Assembly (NCBI RefSeq): GCF_029338515.1
Contig: NZ_CP119988.1
Coordinates: 930,001 to 994,000, forward strand
From: Haloglomus litoreum
GTDB lineage: Archaea > Halobacteriota > Halobacteria > Halobacteriales > Haloarculaceae
DNA: 64,000 bases
Direction: 5' to 3'
This document shows positions 45,441 to 54,365 of this stretch, piece by piece. The notes beneath the pieces are model-generated. The model saw nothing but the letters and a program-made list of their open reading frames with translations. It was not told where the DNA came from and did no database searches. Positions within the stretch are counted from its first letter, which is position 1; each line of letters starts with the position of its first letter. The position numbers and the translations under genes were made by a program.

Positions 45441-47666
45441 CTACTGGAACCCGATGCGACCGCCGCCCTTCCGTGGACTCGTGTCGGCGCCGCCGCCCTT
45501 GAAGTCGTCCTCGATGCGGTCGTAGTAGTCGCGGATGTCCTCGTTGATGGTCGGGCGCACGGACTCGAGCGCCTGCCGGAAGTGGCGCATCTCTACGATA
45601 TCGGCGTCGTCGCTCTCGCGGAGCGCCTCGATGGCGGCCTCGCGGGCGATGGACTCGATGTCGGAGCCGACGTAGCCCTCGGTCAGTTCCGCGAGTTCCC
45701 GCAGCGAGACGTCCGGCGAAAGCGGCGTATCGTCCGTGTGGATGCGGAAGATCTGCTCGCGGCCGTCGACCTCGGGCTCGCCGATGTAGACCAGCCGGTC
45801 GAACCGGCCCGACCGGATGAGTGCCGGGTCGATCATGTCCGGGCGGTTGGTCGCGCCGATGACCATCACGTCGCCCATCTCCTCCAGCCCGTCCAGCTCG
45901 GTGAGGAGCTGGTTGACGACGCGCTCGGAGACGTTCGAGCCGACATCGCCGCCGCGGCCGGGCGCCAGCGAGTCGAGTTCGTCGAAGAAGATGACCGTCG
46001 GGGCCACCTGCCGGGCCTTCCGGAACGTCTGCCGGATGGCCTTCTCGGACTCGCCGACCCACTTCGAGAGGAGCTGTGGGCCACGCACCGAGATGAAGTT
46101 GGCGTTGGTCTCGTTGGCCACGGCCTTCGCCATCAGCGTCTTCCCGGTGCCGGGCGGGCCGTACAGGAGGACGCCGGCAGGTGGTTCGACCCCCATCCGG
46201 GTGAACTTCTCGCGCTGGGTCATCGGCCACTCGATGGACTCCTGGACCTGGCCCTTGGCCTCGTCCAGGCCACCGACGTCGTCCCAGGTGACCTTCGGGA
46301 GTTCGACGAGGACCTCGCGCATCGCCGACGGCGAGACCTCGTTCAAGGCCCCGCGGAAGTCGTCGCGTTTGATGATCATCCGGTCGATGAGGCTCGGCGG
46401 GATGTCCTCCTCGTCGAGGTCGATCTCGGGGAGGTAGCGCCGGAGCGCCTTCATCGCGGCCTCCTTGGTGAGGCTCTCGATGTCGGCACCGACGAAGCCG
46501 TGGGTCTCGTCGGCCATGTGATCCAGCGAGACGTCGTCCGAGAGGGGCATCCCGCGGGTGTGGATCTGGAGGATCTCCTTCCGTCCGGTCTCGTCCGGGA
46601 CGCCGATCTCGATCTCGCGGTCGAACCGCCCCGGCCGACGGAGCGCGGGATCCACGCTGTCGACGCGGTTCGTCGCGGCGATGACGATGACCTGGCCGCG
46701 CGACTCGAGGCCGTCCATCATCGTCAGCAGCTGTGCGACGACGCGGCGCTCGACCTCGCCGGTCACGTCCTCGCGCTTGGGCGCGATGGAGTCGAGCTCG
46801 TCGATGAAGATGATGGAGGGGCTCTCCTCGGAGGCGTCCTCGAAGATCTCCCGGAGCTGCTGTTCGGACTCGCCGTAGTACTTCGAGATGATCTCCGGGC
46901 CCGCGATGGAGAAGAAGCTCGCGGAGGTCTCGTTGGCGACCGCCTTCGCCAGCAGGGTCTTCCCGGTGCCGGGCGGCCCGTGGAGTAGCACCCCCTGGGG
47001 TGGCTCGATGCCGAGCTTCTTGAAGATCTGCGGGTGCTTCATCGGCAGCTCGACCATCTCGCGGACGCGCTGGATCTCGTTCGAGAGGCCGCCGATGTCC
47101 TCGTACGTGATGCCGCCGCCGGTCTTCTCGAAGCCGGAGATGGGCTCCTCGCGGAGCTCGACCTCGGTGTCCTCGGTGACGAGCACGACGCCCTCCGGGT
47201 CCGTCTCGACCGCGATGAGTGGGATCGCCTGGCCGGGCGACCGCATGAATGGGTGGTTGGTCGAGGACATCACCGGGACGATGTCGTGTTCGACGACGGG
47301 TCGCTTGAGGATCTGGCGTTTGACCATGCCGGCGGCGTCGGAGCCGAACTGGACGCTCGCCTCCTCCGGCGGCGCCAGGACGAGGCGGTCGGCCTTGGTG
47401 GCCTCGGCCTTGCGGATCTCGACGCGCTCGCCGATGCCGACGTCGGCGTTCTGGCGCGTGAACCCGTCGATGCGGACGGTGTCCGTGTTCCAGTCCTGGC
47501 GGTCGGCGCGCCAGACCTTCGCCGCGGTCCGGTCGCCCCCCTCGATCTCGATGATGTCACCTGGGCTGAGCTTCAGGTGCAGCAGCGTGTCCGGGTCGAG
47601 GCGTGCGATGCCGCGCCCCGAGTCGTTGGGGTACGCCTTCGCCACCTCCAGTTGAACCTCGTTCAT
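45441..47666 (-). CDS. cdc48: CDC48/VCP-like AAA+ ATPase
   Basis: 741 residues, standard length. The N domain ([20 protein letters not shown]) covers about 1-190. Two AAA modules follow. D1 has [18 protein letters not shown] and [17 protein letters not shown]2 has [18 protein letters not shown] and [15 protein letters not shown], followed by the second-region arginine ending [11 protein letters not shown]. The hexamer unfolds proteins for the proteasome and remodels complexes. The C terminus ends with [10 protein letters not shown]. No intein is present. Monocistronic, 90 nt from the next minus-strand gene. Confidence 0.97.
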   Translation of the reverse strand: MNEVQLEVAKAYPNDSGRGIARLDPDTLLHLKLSPGDIIEIEGGDRTAAKVWRADRQDWNTDTVRIDGFTRQNADVGIGERVEIRKAEATKADRLVLAPPEEASVQFGSDAAGMVKRQILKRPVVEHDIVPVMSSTNHPFMRSPGQAIPLIAVETDPEGVVLVTEDTEVELREEPISGFEKTGGGITYEDIGGLSNEIQRVREMVELPMKHPQIFKKLGIEPPQGVLLHGPPGTGKTLLAKAVANETSASFFSIAGPEIISKYYGESEQQLREIFEDASEESPSIIFIDELDSIAPKREDVTGEVERRVVAQLLTMMDGLESRGQVIVIAATNRVDSVDPALRRPGRFDREIEIGVPDETGRKEILQIHTRGMPLSDDVSLDHMADETHGFVGADIESLTKEAAMKALRRYLPEIDLDEEDIPPSLIDRMIIKRDDFRGALNEVSPSAMREVLVELPKVTWDDVGGLDEAKGQVQESIEWPMTQREKFTRMGVEPPAGVLLYGPPGTGKTLMAKAVANETNANFISVRGPQLLSKWVGESEKAIRQTFRKARQVAPTVIFFDELDSLAPGRGGDVGSNVSERVVNQLLTELDGLEEMGDVMVIGATNRPDMIDPALIRSGRFDRLVYIGEPEVDGREQIFRIHTDDTPLSPDVSLRELAELTEGYVGSDIESIAREAAIEALRESDDADIVEMRHFRQALESVRPTINEDIRDYYDRIEDDFKGGGADTSPRKGGGRIGFQ

Positions 47667-47756
47667 GGTAGGAGTGGTATACTGGGGAAGTCAACGCCCG
47701 CGGCGATATGTCTTGTGTTCACACGGGGGCGTCGACCCGGCAGCACGGGGTGGTCC

Positions 47757-48719
47757 TCAGTCCCGGCCGCCGAACCGCTCGTCGATCTCCTCGGGTGAGA
47801 GGGCGCCGATGGGCTCGTCGTCGTCACCCTCGGCGTCGCCACGGTCGGCTGACCCGGTCGTGGTCGTCTCGGCGGCCTCCAGGCCGACGAGCTGGACGTA
47901 CACCCGCGCGGCGACGGCGGCGCCGAACGCCGTGACGAGCGCGCCGAGGACGACCCCGAGCGCGGCCGCGGTGGTCTCGCCCAGCGGCGTGATCCCGATA
48001 AGGCTCCCGGGGAGGGTGGCGACCTGCCCGACCAGAACCACGACCAGCAGGACGAACAGCACCCGGAGGCGGTGTCCGGCGACCAGTCGCCAGGAGCGCC
48101 GGAGCGCGGGGACGATGCCGGCGCCCTCGACCGCGACGACGGCCCGCACCTGGTAGAACGCCACCGCGAGGAAGATGCCCGGCAGGAGGAACGCGAGGAA
48201 GCCGACGAAGACGGCGACGGCCGCCAGCGAGTTCGCCACGAACGAGACGAACGAGCGGGCCGTGAGCCCGGCGAGCGCCTCGCGCGGGAACGCGCGTGCG
48301 TCCCGCACGAAGACCCGGATGGCGAACACGTTGAGGGTCTCGGCGAGCAGCGCGGTCACGAGCACCAGTCCGACGGCCGTGCTCGGCTCGACCGGGAGCG
48401 CGAGCGGTGACGGGTCGGCCAGCGGCGGGAAGTCCGCCGGGGTCGCTGCGGAGTTCTCGATGACGAACGCCCGGATCCGCGGGGTGGCCGCCGCGAACAG
48501 GCTGGTCGTCGCGACGGCGCCCGCGAAGCCCACGAACAGGTACCCGACCAGGAGCGCGAGTCCCGCCGGTCGGCCGAGGCGTCGCGCGGCACCGCCGAGC
48601 GCGTCGCCGACCAGGAGCCGGTCGGGGACGGTCCCGCCGCTGGTGTCGGTATCGGGTCGGTTGTCACTGTCGCCGTCCGGCGCCCGGTCGATGGGGTCAC
48701 CGCGGCTGTCGTCGGGCAC
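47757..48719 (-). CDS. Polytopic membrane protein (GPDPase-membrane-domain / DUF7847-like)
   Basis: 320 residues from GTG (VPDDSRGDPID), one base after the stop of the DUF7124-like gene. After a 40-residue polar lead it has about six hydrophobic helices, including LALLVGYLFVGFAGAVATTS, FLAFLLPGIFLAVAFYQVRAVVAVEG and GIVPALRRSWRLVAGHRLRVLFVLLV. The LLPGIFLxxxxxxVRAxxAVEGxGxxxALxRSWxL pattern resembles the glycerophosphodiester-phosphodiesterase membrane domain seen alone in many haloarchaea. The acidic tail ends LSPEEIDERFGGRD. Function unknown. Confidence 0.78.
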   Translation of the reverse strand: MPDDSRGDPIDRAPDGDSDNRPDTDTSGGTVPDRLLVGDALGGAARRLGRPAGLALLVGYLFVGFAGAVATTSLFAAATPRIRAFVIENSAATPADFPPLADPSPLALPVEPSTAVGLVLVTALLAETLNVFAIRVFVRDARAFPREALAGLTARSFVSFVANSLAAVAVFVGFLAFLLPGIFLAVAFYQVRAVVAVEGAGIVPALRRSWRLVAGHRLRVLFVLLVVVLVGQVATLPGSLIGITPLGETTAAALGVVLGALVTAFGAAVAARVYVQLVGLEAAETTTTGSADRGDAEGDDDEPIGALSPEEIDERFGGRD

Positions 48720-48720
48720 G

Positions 48721-49146
48721 TCAGGGCCAGTCGTCGCGGTCGTCCTCGGTCGACTCGGCCGATCCGCTCTCGGTGTCCGGCTCACCGAGTTCCCAGCCCG
48801 CCGCGTCGGCGGCCTGCTCGACGGGGAGGTACTCCCACCCGACGCGGTCGGCGAGGTCGGCGTCCTCGTCGCTCGTGCCGACGAAGACGTGCCGGTCCGT
48901 GTCGAACTGCTGTTTGACGTTCTCGAGGGACTCCTCGCGGCCCCGGGGGCCGGAGAAGAAGTCCTGTCGGATGCGGTTCTTCCGGGTGAAGTTCGTCACC
49001 ACGTAGGTCGGCTCCTCCGAGACCACGCCGACGTACTTGCTCCACGTGCGCGCGTCCGAGAAGACGGCGTCCGGCTCGGCCAGCCGCTTCAGGGCCGCCA
49101 ACTCGAACGCGAGGGTCATGTCGCTCGAACCGCCGCCTCCGTCCAT
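48721..49146 (-). CDS. DUF7124-like haloarchaeal protein
   Basis: 141 residues. It has the recognisable sequence DMTLAFELAALKRLAEPDAV, YVGVVSEEPTYVVTNFTRKN, FFSGPRGREESLENV and HVFVGTSDEDADLADRVGW, which I recall as a conserved haloarchaeal family. It is soluble, alpha/beta, with acidic C-terminal tail. It is coupled to the membrane protein downstream (stop and next start one base apart). Function unknown. Confidence 0.8.
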   Translation of the reverse strand: MDGGGGSSDMTLAFELAALKRLAEPDAVFSDARTWSKYVGVVSEEPTYVVTNFTRKNRIRQDFFSGPRGREESLENVKQQFDTDRHVFVGTSDEDADLADRVGWEYLPVEQAADAAGWELGEPDTESGSAESTEDDRDDWP

Positions 49147-49295
49147 ACCCGCCCGTCCCCGCCGGCCGGAGAAAACGCTTTGGAAAGGGGCCGCGCGGCT
49201 GGTGGCTGCGCCGCCAGCTACTCGGCCCCCGGCGCAGCCGAGCAATCGCTCGGCCGCAAGCGGCGGTGTCGAACGCCGGAGTCGTGACCACGCTC

Positions 49296-49559
49296 ATGTC
49301 GCCCCCGCCGCTACCGCCGTGCGTGCCCTCCCGCTCGCTCGTGATCGCGACGGCCGACGCGCTCCCCTTCGCCCTCATCGGGACCCTCGTGGCCTTCCTG
49401 GGCGGCCGACGGCTGGCGGGGACCGGATTCGGACTGCTGGGCGCGGGGCTCGCCGGAGTCGCGCTGCTCGTGGGGCTCGCCGCCATCAGCCTCGCGCGGG
49501 CGGACGAGCGGCCGTTCGTGCTCTGCCGGACGGCGGTGAACCTCCTGTGGTTCCACTGA
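49296..49559 (+). CDS. Small membrane protein
   Basis: 87 residues with two hydrophobic helices (ALPFALIGTLVAFLGGR and GFGLLGAGLAGVALLVGLAA) and a C-terminal cysteine. A GTG at 49266 would add 10 residues. It lies between the DUF7124-like gene and the thermosome promoter. Composition supports a membrane protein but the start and reality are less certain than its neighbours. Confidence 0.5.
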   Translation: MSPPPLPPCVPSRSLVIATADALPFALIGTLVAFLGGRRLAGTGFGLLGAGLAGVALLVGLAAISLARADERPFVLCRTAVNLLWFH

Positions 49560-49659
49560 GCCGGTGGCCGCTCATCCGCCCCTACTTGAGTGTGCGGCGC
49601 GCACCCTGCGAACAGTTGACGGGGGCGCCATAGGGCGGTTTCATCGGCCGCTTCGACAA

Positions 49660-49669
49660 CACTTATATA
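49660..49669 (+). promoter_or_regulatory. Thermosome TATA box
   Basis: CACTTATATA, a strong TATA match 27-36 nt before the ATG at 49697, preceded by TTCGACAA that fits a BRE. This fits a leaderless, possibly heat-responsive thermosome gene. Confidence 0.75.
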
Positions 49670-49696
49670 GAACCGCTGACTGTCTTTCGAACGACT

Positions 49697-51274
49697 ATGG
49701 CACAGCAGCAGCGCATGGGCGGACAGCCGATGTTCATCCTCGCCGAGGACTCCCAGCGGACCCGCGGCGAGGACGCACAGTCCTCGAACATCCAGGCCGG
49801 GAAGGCCATCGCCGAATCGGTACGCACGACACTCGGGCCGCGCGGCATGGACAAGATGCTCGTGAGCGACGACGGCGACGTCGTCATCACGAACGACGGG
49901 GCGACCATCCTCGACAAGATGGATATCGAGCACCCGGCCGCGCAGATGATCGTCGAGGTCGCCGAGACCCAGGAGGAGGAGGTCGGCGACGGTACGACGA
50001 CCGCCTCCGTCCTCGCGGGCCGACTCCTCGCGCAGGCCGAGGATCTGCTGGAGGACGACGTCCACCCCACGACCATCGTCGAGGGTTACCACGAGGCCAG
50101 CGCGCTCGCGCTGGAGGCCGTCGAGGAGATGACGCTGGACGAGGAACTCGACGACGACCTTCTGCAGAAGGTCACCGAGACCTCGATGACCGGCAAGGGC
50201 ACCGGCGACGTCGACGCCGAGGCGCTCGCCGAGACCGTCGTCGCCGCGGTCCGCGCGGTCGAGAGCGAGGACGGCGTCGACCGCGAGAACGTCACGGTCC
50301 GGACCCAGACGGGCGCCTCCTCCTCCGCGACGGAGCTGGTCGAGGGCGTCATCGCCGACGAGGAGCCGCTCCACGAGGATATGCCCCGCTCGGTGGAGGA
50401 CGCGACCGTCGCCGTCCTCGACGTGGACCTGGAGATCCGCGAGGCCAACATCGACGCCGAGTACGACATCACGGACGTCGACCAGCTGAACCAGGCCATC
50501 GAGGCCGAGCAGTCCGAGCTGCGCGGCTACGCCGAGACCCTCTCCGAGGCCGGCATCGACGTGGCCTTCGTCACCGGTGACGTCGAGGACACGGTCGCCT
50601 CCTACCTCGCCGAGTTCGGCGTCCTCGCGTTCGACTCCATCTCCGACGACGACGCCGGCGCCATCGCCCGCGCGACGGGCGCGAAGACGCTCGGCTCCGT
50701 CGACGACCTCGACAGCGACGACTTCGGCCACGCCGACCGCGTCCGCGTCGAGCGCTTCGCCGGCGACGACCTCGTCTTCGTCGAGGGCGGCGCGGCCGCC
50801 GAGGCCGTCACCGTCCTCGCCCGCGGCGGCACCGAGCACGTCGCCGACGAACTGGAGCGCGCCCTCAACGACGCGCTCGACGTCGCGACCGCCGCGCTCG
50901 ATTCCGGCGGCGTCGTCCCCGGCGCCGGCGCCTCCGAGATCGCCATCGCCGACCACATCCGCTCGGGCTCGGCCGGCATCGAGGGCCGCAAGCAGCTCGC
51001 CGTCGAGGCCTTCGCCGACGCCATGGACGTCATCCCGCGCACGCTCGCGGAGAACACCGGCATGGACCCCATCGACGCACTGGTCGACCTCCGCTCGCGC
51101 CACGAGGAGGAGGGCGTCGCCGGCCTCATCTCCGAGGGCCAGACGGGCCACGTCGGCGACCCCGTCGAGTACGGCATCCTCGACCCCGCCGCCGTCAAGC
51201 GCGAGGCCGTCGAATCCGCGACCGAGGCCGCGACGATGATCGTCCGCATCGACGACGTCATCTCGTCGAGCTAA
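49697..51274 (+). CDS. ths: Thermosome subunit (group II chaperonin)
   Basis: 525 residues. Chaperonin motifs: GRGMDKMLV-like [21 protein letters not shown], the ATPase motif [15 protein letters not shown] near residue 95, and [17 protein letters not shown] with C-terminal [18 protein letters not shown]. It forms eight-fold double-ring complexes that fold proteins with ATP. The gene lacks the Gly-Gly-Met-rich C-terminal tail common in haloarchaeal thermosomes; it ends DDVISSS. Which subunit (alpha, beta or gamma) is not decided. A strong TATA box precedes it. Confidence 0.97.
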   Translation: MAQQQRMGGQPMFILAEDSQRTRGEDAQSSNIQAGKAIAESVRTTLGPRGMDKMLVSDDGDVVITNDGATILDKMDIEHPAAQMIVEVAETQEEEVGDGTTTASVLAGRLLAQAEDLLEDDVHPTTIVEGYHEASALALEAVEEMTLDEELDDDLLQKVTETSMTGKGTGDVDAEALAETVVAAVRAVESEDGVDRENVTVRTQTGASSSATELVEGVIADEEPLHEDMPRSVEDATVAVLDVDLEIREANIDAEYDITDVDQLNQAIEAEQSELRGYAETLSEAGIDVAFVTGDVEDTVASYLAEFGVLAFDSISDDDAGAIARATGAKTLGSVDDLDSDDFGHADRVRVERFAGDDLVFVEGGAAAEAVTVLARGGTEHVADELERALNDALDVATAALDSGGVVPGAGASEIAIADHIRSGSAGIEGRKQLAVEAFADAMDVIPRTLAENTGMDPIDALVDLRSRHEEEGVAGLISEGQTGHVGDPVEYGILDPAAVKREAVESATEAATMIVRIDDVISSS

Positions 51275-51285
51275 CGTCGTAAATC

Positions 51286-51345
51286 GGGCGTTTTATCTTA
51301 GAAGTCTATATTTGTAATCTTGTTTCTCAAATTAGGAATTAATGT
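51286..51345 (+). terminator. T-rich transcription-termination region after thermosome
   Basis: An AT-rich stretch beginning 12 nt after the stop with several T runs (CGTTTTATCTT, ATTTGTAATCTTGTTTCTC). Archaeal termination uses T-rich tracts without a required hairpin. Position right after a highly expressed gene fits. Confidence 0.55.
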
Positions 51346-51383
51346 CTTAATCTGACGCATTATTCGCGCTCGACGGAGCCACC

Positions 51384-51961
51384 TACGAAGCCCTCGCGCT
51401 CTCGACCAGCCGGGAGTCGCTGCGCTCCTCGCGGTCCGGGCATGCGGTGGCCTCCCTCCGGTCGGCCACCGTTCCGGGCGTGCGCTCCGGTGCTTGCTTC
51501 CTCCGGGCTGGATCGAGAGCGCTCGCCCTTCGAGTCCACCAGGGACGTGGAACGTTGCACGGAGCGGCGCCCCTGCCCTTCCCCAGGTCGCGCGGGCTCC
51601 ACTATCGTTCCGCCACGCGCTCCCGGCCCGTGGATTGTGGTGGGTCGCGCACGCCTGTCAGTCGAACCGGCGCACGCTGGCTGGCGGCGACCGTCCCCGC
51701 GAGCGAGTTCAGCTCGCGAGCCCCGGCGGCGGGCGCCGCCCGTCTCTACGCGCGCGAGGGCCGAGGAGCGCAGCGGCAGCGAGCACCGGAGGCGGCTGGG
51801 GAGGTACGAGGTCCACCGCTACCGACTGACCACCATGCGGTCCTGGTGGACTCGAAGGGCGAGGGCGCTACGGGAAGCCCGGCGACGCAAGCACCGCAGG
51901 CCGCCTCTGGCGGCCGAGGAGCGCAGCGAGCCGCGCGACCGTAGGGGCCGAGGGCTTCGTA
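51384..51961. repeat. Long foldback element, copy 2 (with nested inverted repeat)
   Basis: About 578 nt. The outer arms 51384-51430 and 51916-51961 are inverted repeats. The lateral stem pairs GGTGGCC (51446-51452) with GGCCACC (51464-51470), in the same place as in copy 1 but with different bases. Identical blocks shared with copy 1 are CGGTCCGGGCATGC, GTTCCGGGCGTGCG and GGCGACGCAAGCACCGCAG (51881-51899). A perfect 22-bp inner inverted repeat (51522-51543 with 51842-51863) encloses about 300 nt of insert absent from copy 1. It ends about 90 nt before rnpB. No transposase is seen. Confidence 0.75.
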
Positions 51962-52049
51962 GTCGTCTCCACCGTCACCGCCAGCGAAGCAGCCATGAGA
52001 TACGTGTGCTAGCGACCGAACCCCTCAAGACGCCGACCAGCCTACGCCC

Positions 52050-52421
52050 GACTGGCAGAGGGAGCCCGGCTCCCGTGCGCGACATGGCGCACGAGGAAAG
52101 TCCCCCCACCGTCCGGGCGGGCGACCGGGTGCAAACCCGGGACGGGAGACCGTCGGCTCTGGAACAGCAACGAGACCCCCCGGTCCGAGTGATGAGACAC
52201 GAGGGGCCGCGAGGCCCCCCGGCGCGAGCGGGCGCCGCCCACGAGCGCGCGAAGCGAGCCGCGAGGCGAGCCAGATAACCTGTCGAACGCCGACGACCGG
52301 GAACGGATGGAACGGTGAATCCTCGCCGGTGCAAGCCCGCCGCGCTGGTAGCCCGGACGCTGCGGCGGGTGCTCAGCCGAATGCCGGGACGAACAGAAGG
52401 GGGCTTACTCCCCTCAGCCAC
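52050..52421 (+). ncRNA. rnpB: RNase P RNA
   Basis: The conserved region CR-I reads ACGAGGAAAGTCC (near 52091-52103) and the CR-V partner is ACAGAAGGGGGCTTA (near 52393-52407); these pair to form helix P4. The ends pair as P1: CTGGCAGAGGGAG (52052-52064) with CTCCCCTCAGCC (52408-52419). About 370 nt is usual for haloarchaeal RNase P RNA. It removes 5' leaders from pre-tRNAs with its Rpp protein partners. Ends are estimated from P1. It is flanked upstream by foldback copy 2 and downstream by the HVO_0758-type gene. Confidence 0.92.
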
Positions 52422-52519
52422 CACGCCCGCGAGCGGCCGCGCCGGGCGGCGCCCGGCGGTGATTCCCGGGCCGACAGGTCGCCGCCGGGCTTTTGATAGG
52501 GGGTCGCATACGGACGAGT

Positions 52520-52690
52520 ATGGAATCCGTACGCAAGGGCCTCCGCTCCGAGCAGATCACGAAGGACACGTACGAGCGGCTGGTGTGTGCGGAGTGTGGC
52601 GAGAACCTCGACACCCGGGACAACCCGGAGGGGCTCGGGAAGATCCGGCGGTGTCCGGAGTGCGGCCGCGAGTGGCAGCAGGTCGGATAG
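52520..52690 (+). CDS. HVO_0758-family zinc-finger micro-protein
   Basis: 56 residues. It begins MESVRKGLRSEQITKDTYER and carries two CPxCG-like knuckles, CAECGENL and CPECGREW, which bind a zinc ion. Length and both knuckles match the HVO_0758 family of haloarchaeal small zinc-finger proteins. Such micro-proteins are often regulators. It lies 98 nt downstream of rnpB. Confidence 0.88.
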   Translation: MESVRKGLRSEQITKDTYERLVCAECGENLDTRDNPEGLGKIRRCPECGREWQQVG

Positions 52691-52720
52691 CGCAGGGGGC
52701 CGTGCCCCGGGCGGGTGGCC

Positions 52721-52784
52721 GTCGGTCGTCCCGGCCGAGGGTGTCGGTCGTCCCGGCCGAGGGGTGTCGGTCGTCCCGGCGGTC
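52721..52784. repeat. Short tandem repeat, three 22-23-nt units
   Basis: Three consecutive units beginning GTCGGTCGTCCCGGCCGAGG at 52721, 52743 and 52766, the third truncated. The repeat lies in the spacer between two zinc-finger genes. No coding function is seen; it is a local duplication. Confidence 0.7.
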
Positions 52785-52859
52785 ACCATCTCCCGGAGCG
52801 ACCGACGCGTGTCGGACGGCCACCGAACGGTTTTGTGCCCGCGTCACCCAGATGAGGCA

Positions 52860-53207
52860 GTGAGTACCGTCGCGGAGTGGACAGACGCGCTCGCGGAGGC
52901 CGGGGAGCTGACGCCGGGCATCGTCGACCGCATCATCGGGGCGCACGGCACGCGCGGCCGGCGCGCCATCGAGGCGGTCGGGGAGCGACGCGTCAAGGAG
53001 TACCGCGACTTCACCGTCGTCGTCGGCCACAGCGAGGAGTACGTCGTCGAGGACGGCGCCTGCACCTGCGAGGACAGCCAGTACAACCTCGACGCCGACG
53101 ACCCGGACGAGCTCTGCTGGCACGTCATCGCCGCGAAGATCGCCCCCCGAGTCGACGCCGTCGACCACCACGATATGTGGTACTCCGACGTGCGCGAGTT
53201 CATCTGA
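52860..53207 (+). CDS. SWIM-like zinc-finger protein
   Basis: 115 residues from GTG. The central motif reads CTCEDSQYNLDADDPDELCWHVIAAKI near residue 75 and gives a C-x-C-xn-C-x-H ligand set typical of SWIM zinc fingers. SWIM domains bind DNA or proteins. The N-terminal 40 residues are helical (LTPGIVDRIIGAHGTRGRRA). The gene at 53211 starts three bases after its stop, so the two are cotranscribed. Confidence 0.78.
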   Translation: MSTVAEWTDALAEAGELTPGIVDRIIGAHGTRGRRAIEAVGERRVKEYRDFTVVVGHSEEYVVEDGACTCEDSQYNLDADDPDELCWHVIAAKIAPRVDAVDHHDMWYSDVREFI

Positions 53208-53210
53208 GCG

Positions 53211-53582
53211 ATGGCCGGGAGCGAGCACGGGACGGGCGGGGACGACCAGCCGGAGTCCGGGAGCGGCGACCCCGGGTCGCCGGTCGTCCCGGTCCTGGGG
53301 CGGCCGCTGGTCCGCGCGGAGTTCTGGGCGATACTGCTGGCGGTCGCCGCACTCGCGTTCGGGAGCCTCGCGGCCGCCCGCGCCGCGGGCGCCGTCGGCG
53401 GTGACCCGCGGCTCATCGGGGCGGCGGCGCTGGCGCAGGCCAGCCTCGCCGCCCACTACGCCCGCCGACCGATGGGGTACGCTCGCGGAACGCTCCCCGT
53501 GCCGGGTCACTGGTACCGCATCGTGGCCGTCGTCGCCGTCGGGATGGCGGCCGGCGCCGTCGCGACGGTCGTCCTCGGGTGA
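53211..53582 (+). CDS. Small membrane protein
   Basis: 123 residues. A 35-residue polar Gly/Ser/Asp-rich start is followed by about three hydrophobic helices (FWAILLAVAALAFGSLAAARA, DPRLIGAAALAQASLAAHYA, IVAVVAVGMAAGAVATVVLG). It follows the SWIM-like gene by three bases. Function unknown. Confidence 0.7.
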   Translation: MAGSEHGTGGDDQPESGSGDPGSPVVPVLGRPLVRAEFWAILLAVAALAFGSLAAARAAGAVGGDPRLIGAAALAQASLAAHYARRPMGYARGTLPVPGHWYRIVAVVAVGMAAGAVATVVLG

Positions 53583-53642
53583 CTCATCGAGCGGTGCGCC
53601 GTGGCCCAACACTGATTGTCGGAGGGCCCCGAGAGCCACGCC

Positions 53643-54353
53643 ATGTCCGGGTCCCCGACGACCGTCTGTTTCGACCTCGACGACACGCTGTGTCGCCCGG
53701 CGACACCACGGGACGAGCAGGTGGCGGCGCTGTTCCAGCGGGCGGACGTGGCGCCGTTCTTCGACGCGACGGACCTCCACCGTCGCGCGAGCGAGATCGA
53801 CGCCGACTCCGAGGCGGCGTTCGCCCGGCGGCTGTTCGGCGGACTCGTCCGCGAGCAGGCACCACCGACCGTCGCCGGTGACGACCCCGACGCGGTGACG
53901 CGGGCACTCGTGACGGCCGCGGCCGAACTCGACGCCGAGCGCGACGCCTCCGACGTGGTCGCGGTCGAGGGGGCCCGAGCGGTGCTCGCCGACCTCGGGG
54001 AGACCCACCGGCTGGCGCTGGTCACCAACGGCGGCCGCGACCGGCAGCTCGCGAAGCTGGAGGCGCTGGACCTGGTCGATGCCTTCGACGCCCGGGTCTA
54101 CGCCGAACCGGGCGAACCGGTCAAGCCGGACCCGGCCCCGTTCGAGCGGGCGCTCGACGCGGTGGCGGCGACGCCCGGGGAGACGGTCCACGTCGGGAAC
54201 TCGCTGACCTCCGACGTCGGCGGCGCCCACAACGCCGGGCTGACGAGCGTCTGGCTCCCGGACGAGCACTCCCCCCGTGACGGGCCGGAGCCGCACCACC
54301 GCGTGGACGCGCTCCCGGAGGTGCCGGGGCTCGTCCGGGCGATGGGGGACTGA
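53643..54353 (+). CDS. HAD-superfamily hydrolase
   Basis: 236 residues. All motifs are present: CFDLDDTLCRPATP (I), LVTNGGRDRQLAKLE (II), VKPDPAPFERAL (III) and VHVGNSLTSDVGGAHNAG (IV). The last has Asn-Ser where most HADs have Gly-Asp, so the motif IV acid is supplied by the later Asp. It is a predicted phosphatase with unknown substrate. The ATG at 53643 begins MSGSPTTVCFDL. Converges on the membrane protein at 54366. Confidence 0.87.
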   Translation: MSGSPTTVCFDLDDTLCRPATPRDEQVAALFQRADVAPFFDATDLHRRASEIDADSEAAFARRLFGGLVREQAPPTVAGDDPDAVTRALVTAAAELDAERDASDVVAVEGARAVLADLGETHRLALVTNGGRDRQLAKLEALDLVDAFDARVYAEPGEPVKPDPAPFERALDAVAATPGETVHVGNSLTSDVGGAHNAGLTSVWLPDEHSPRDGPEPHHRVDALPEVPGLVRAMGD

Positions 54354-54365
54354 GCCCCCGACCGT

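Noticed and set aside
45441-47666. Intein in cdc48 or tfb
   Set aside because: Both have normal lengths and uninterrupted motifs.
51442-52424. Several ORFs of 110-280 codons over the foldback element and rnpB
   Set aside because: They lie over a structured repeat and RNase P RNA and have Arg/Pro/Gly-rich translations.
52721-52784. Possible CRISPR-like array
   Set aside because: Only three contiguous units without spacers; a simple tandem repeat.
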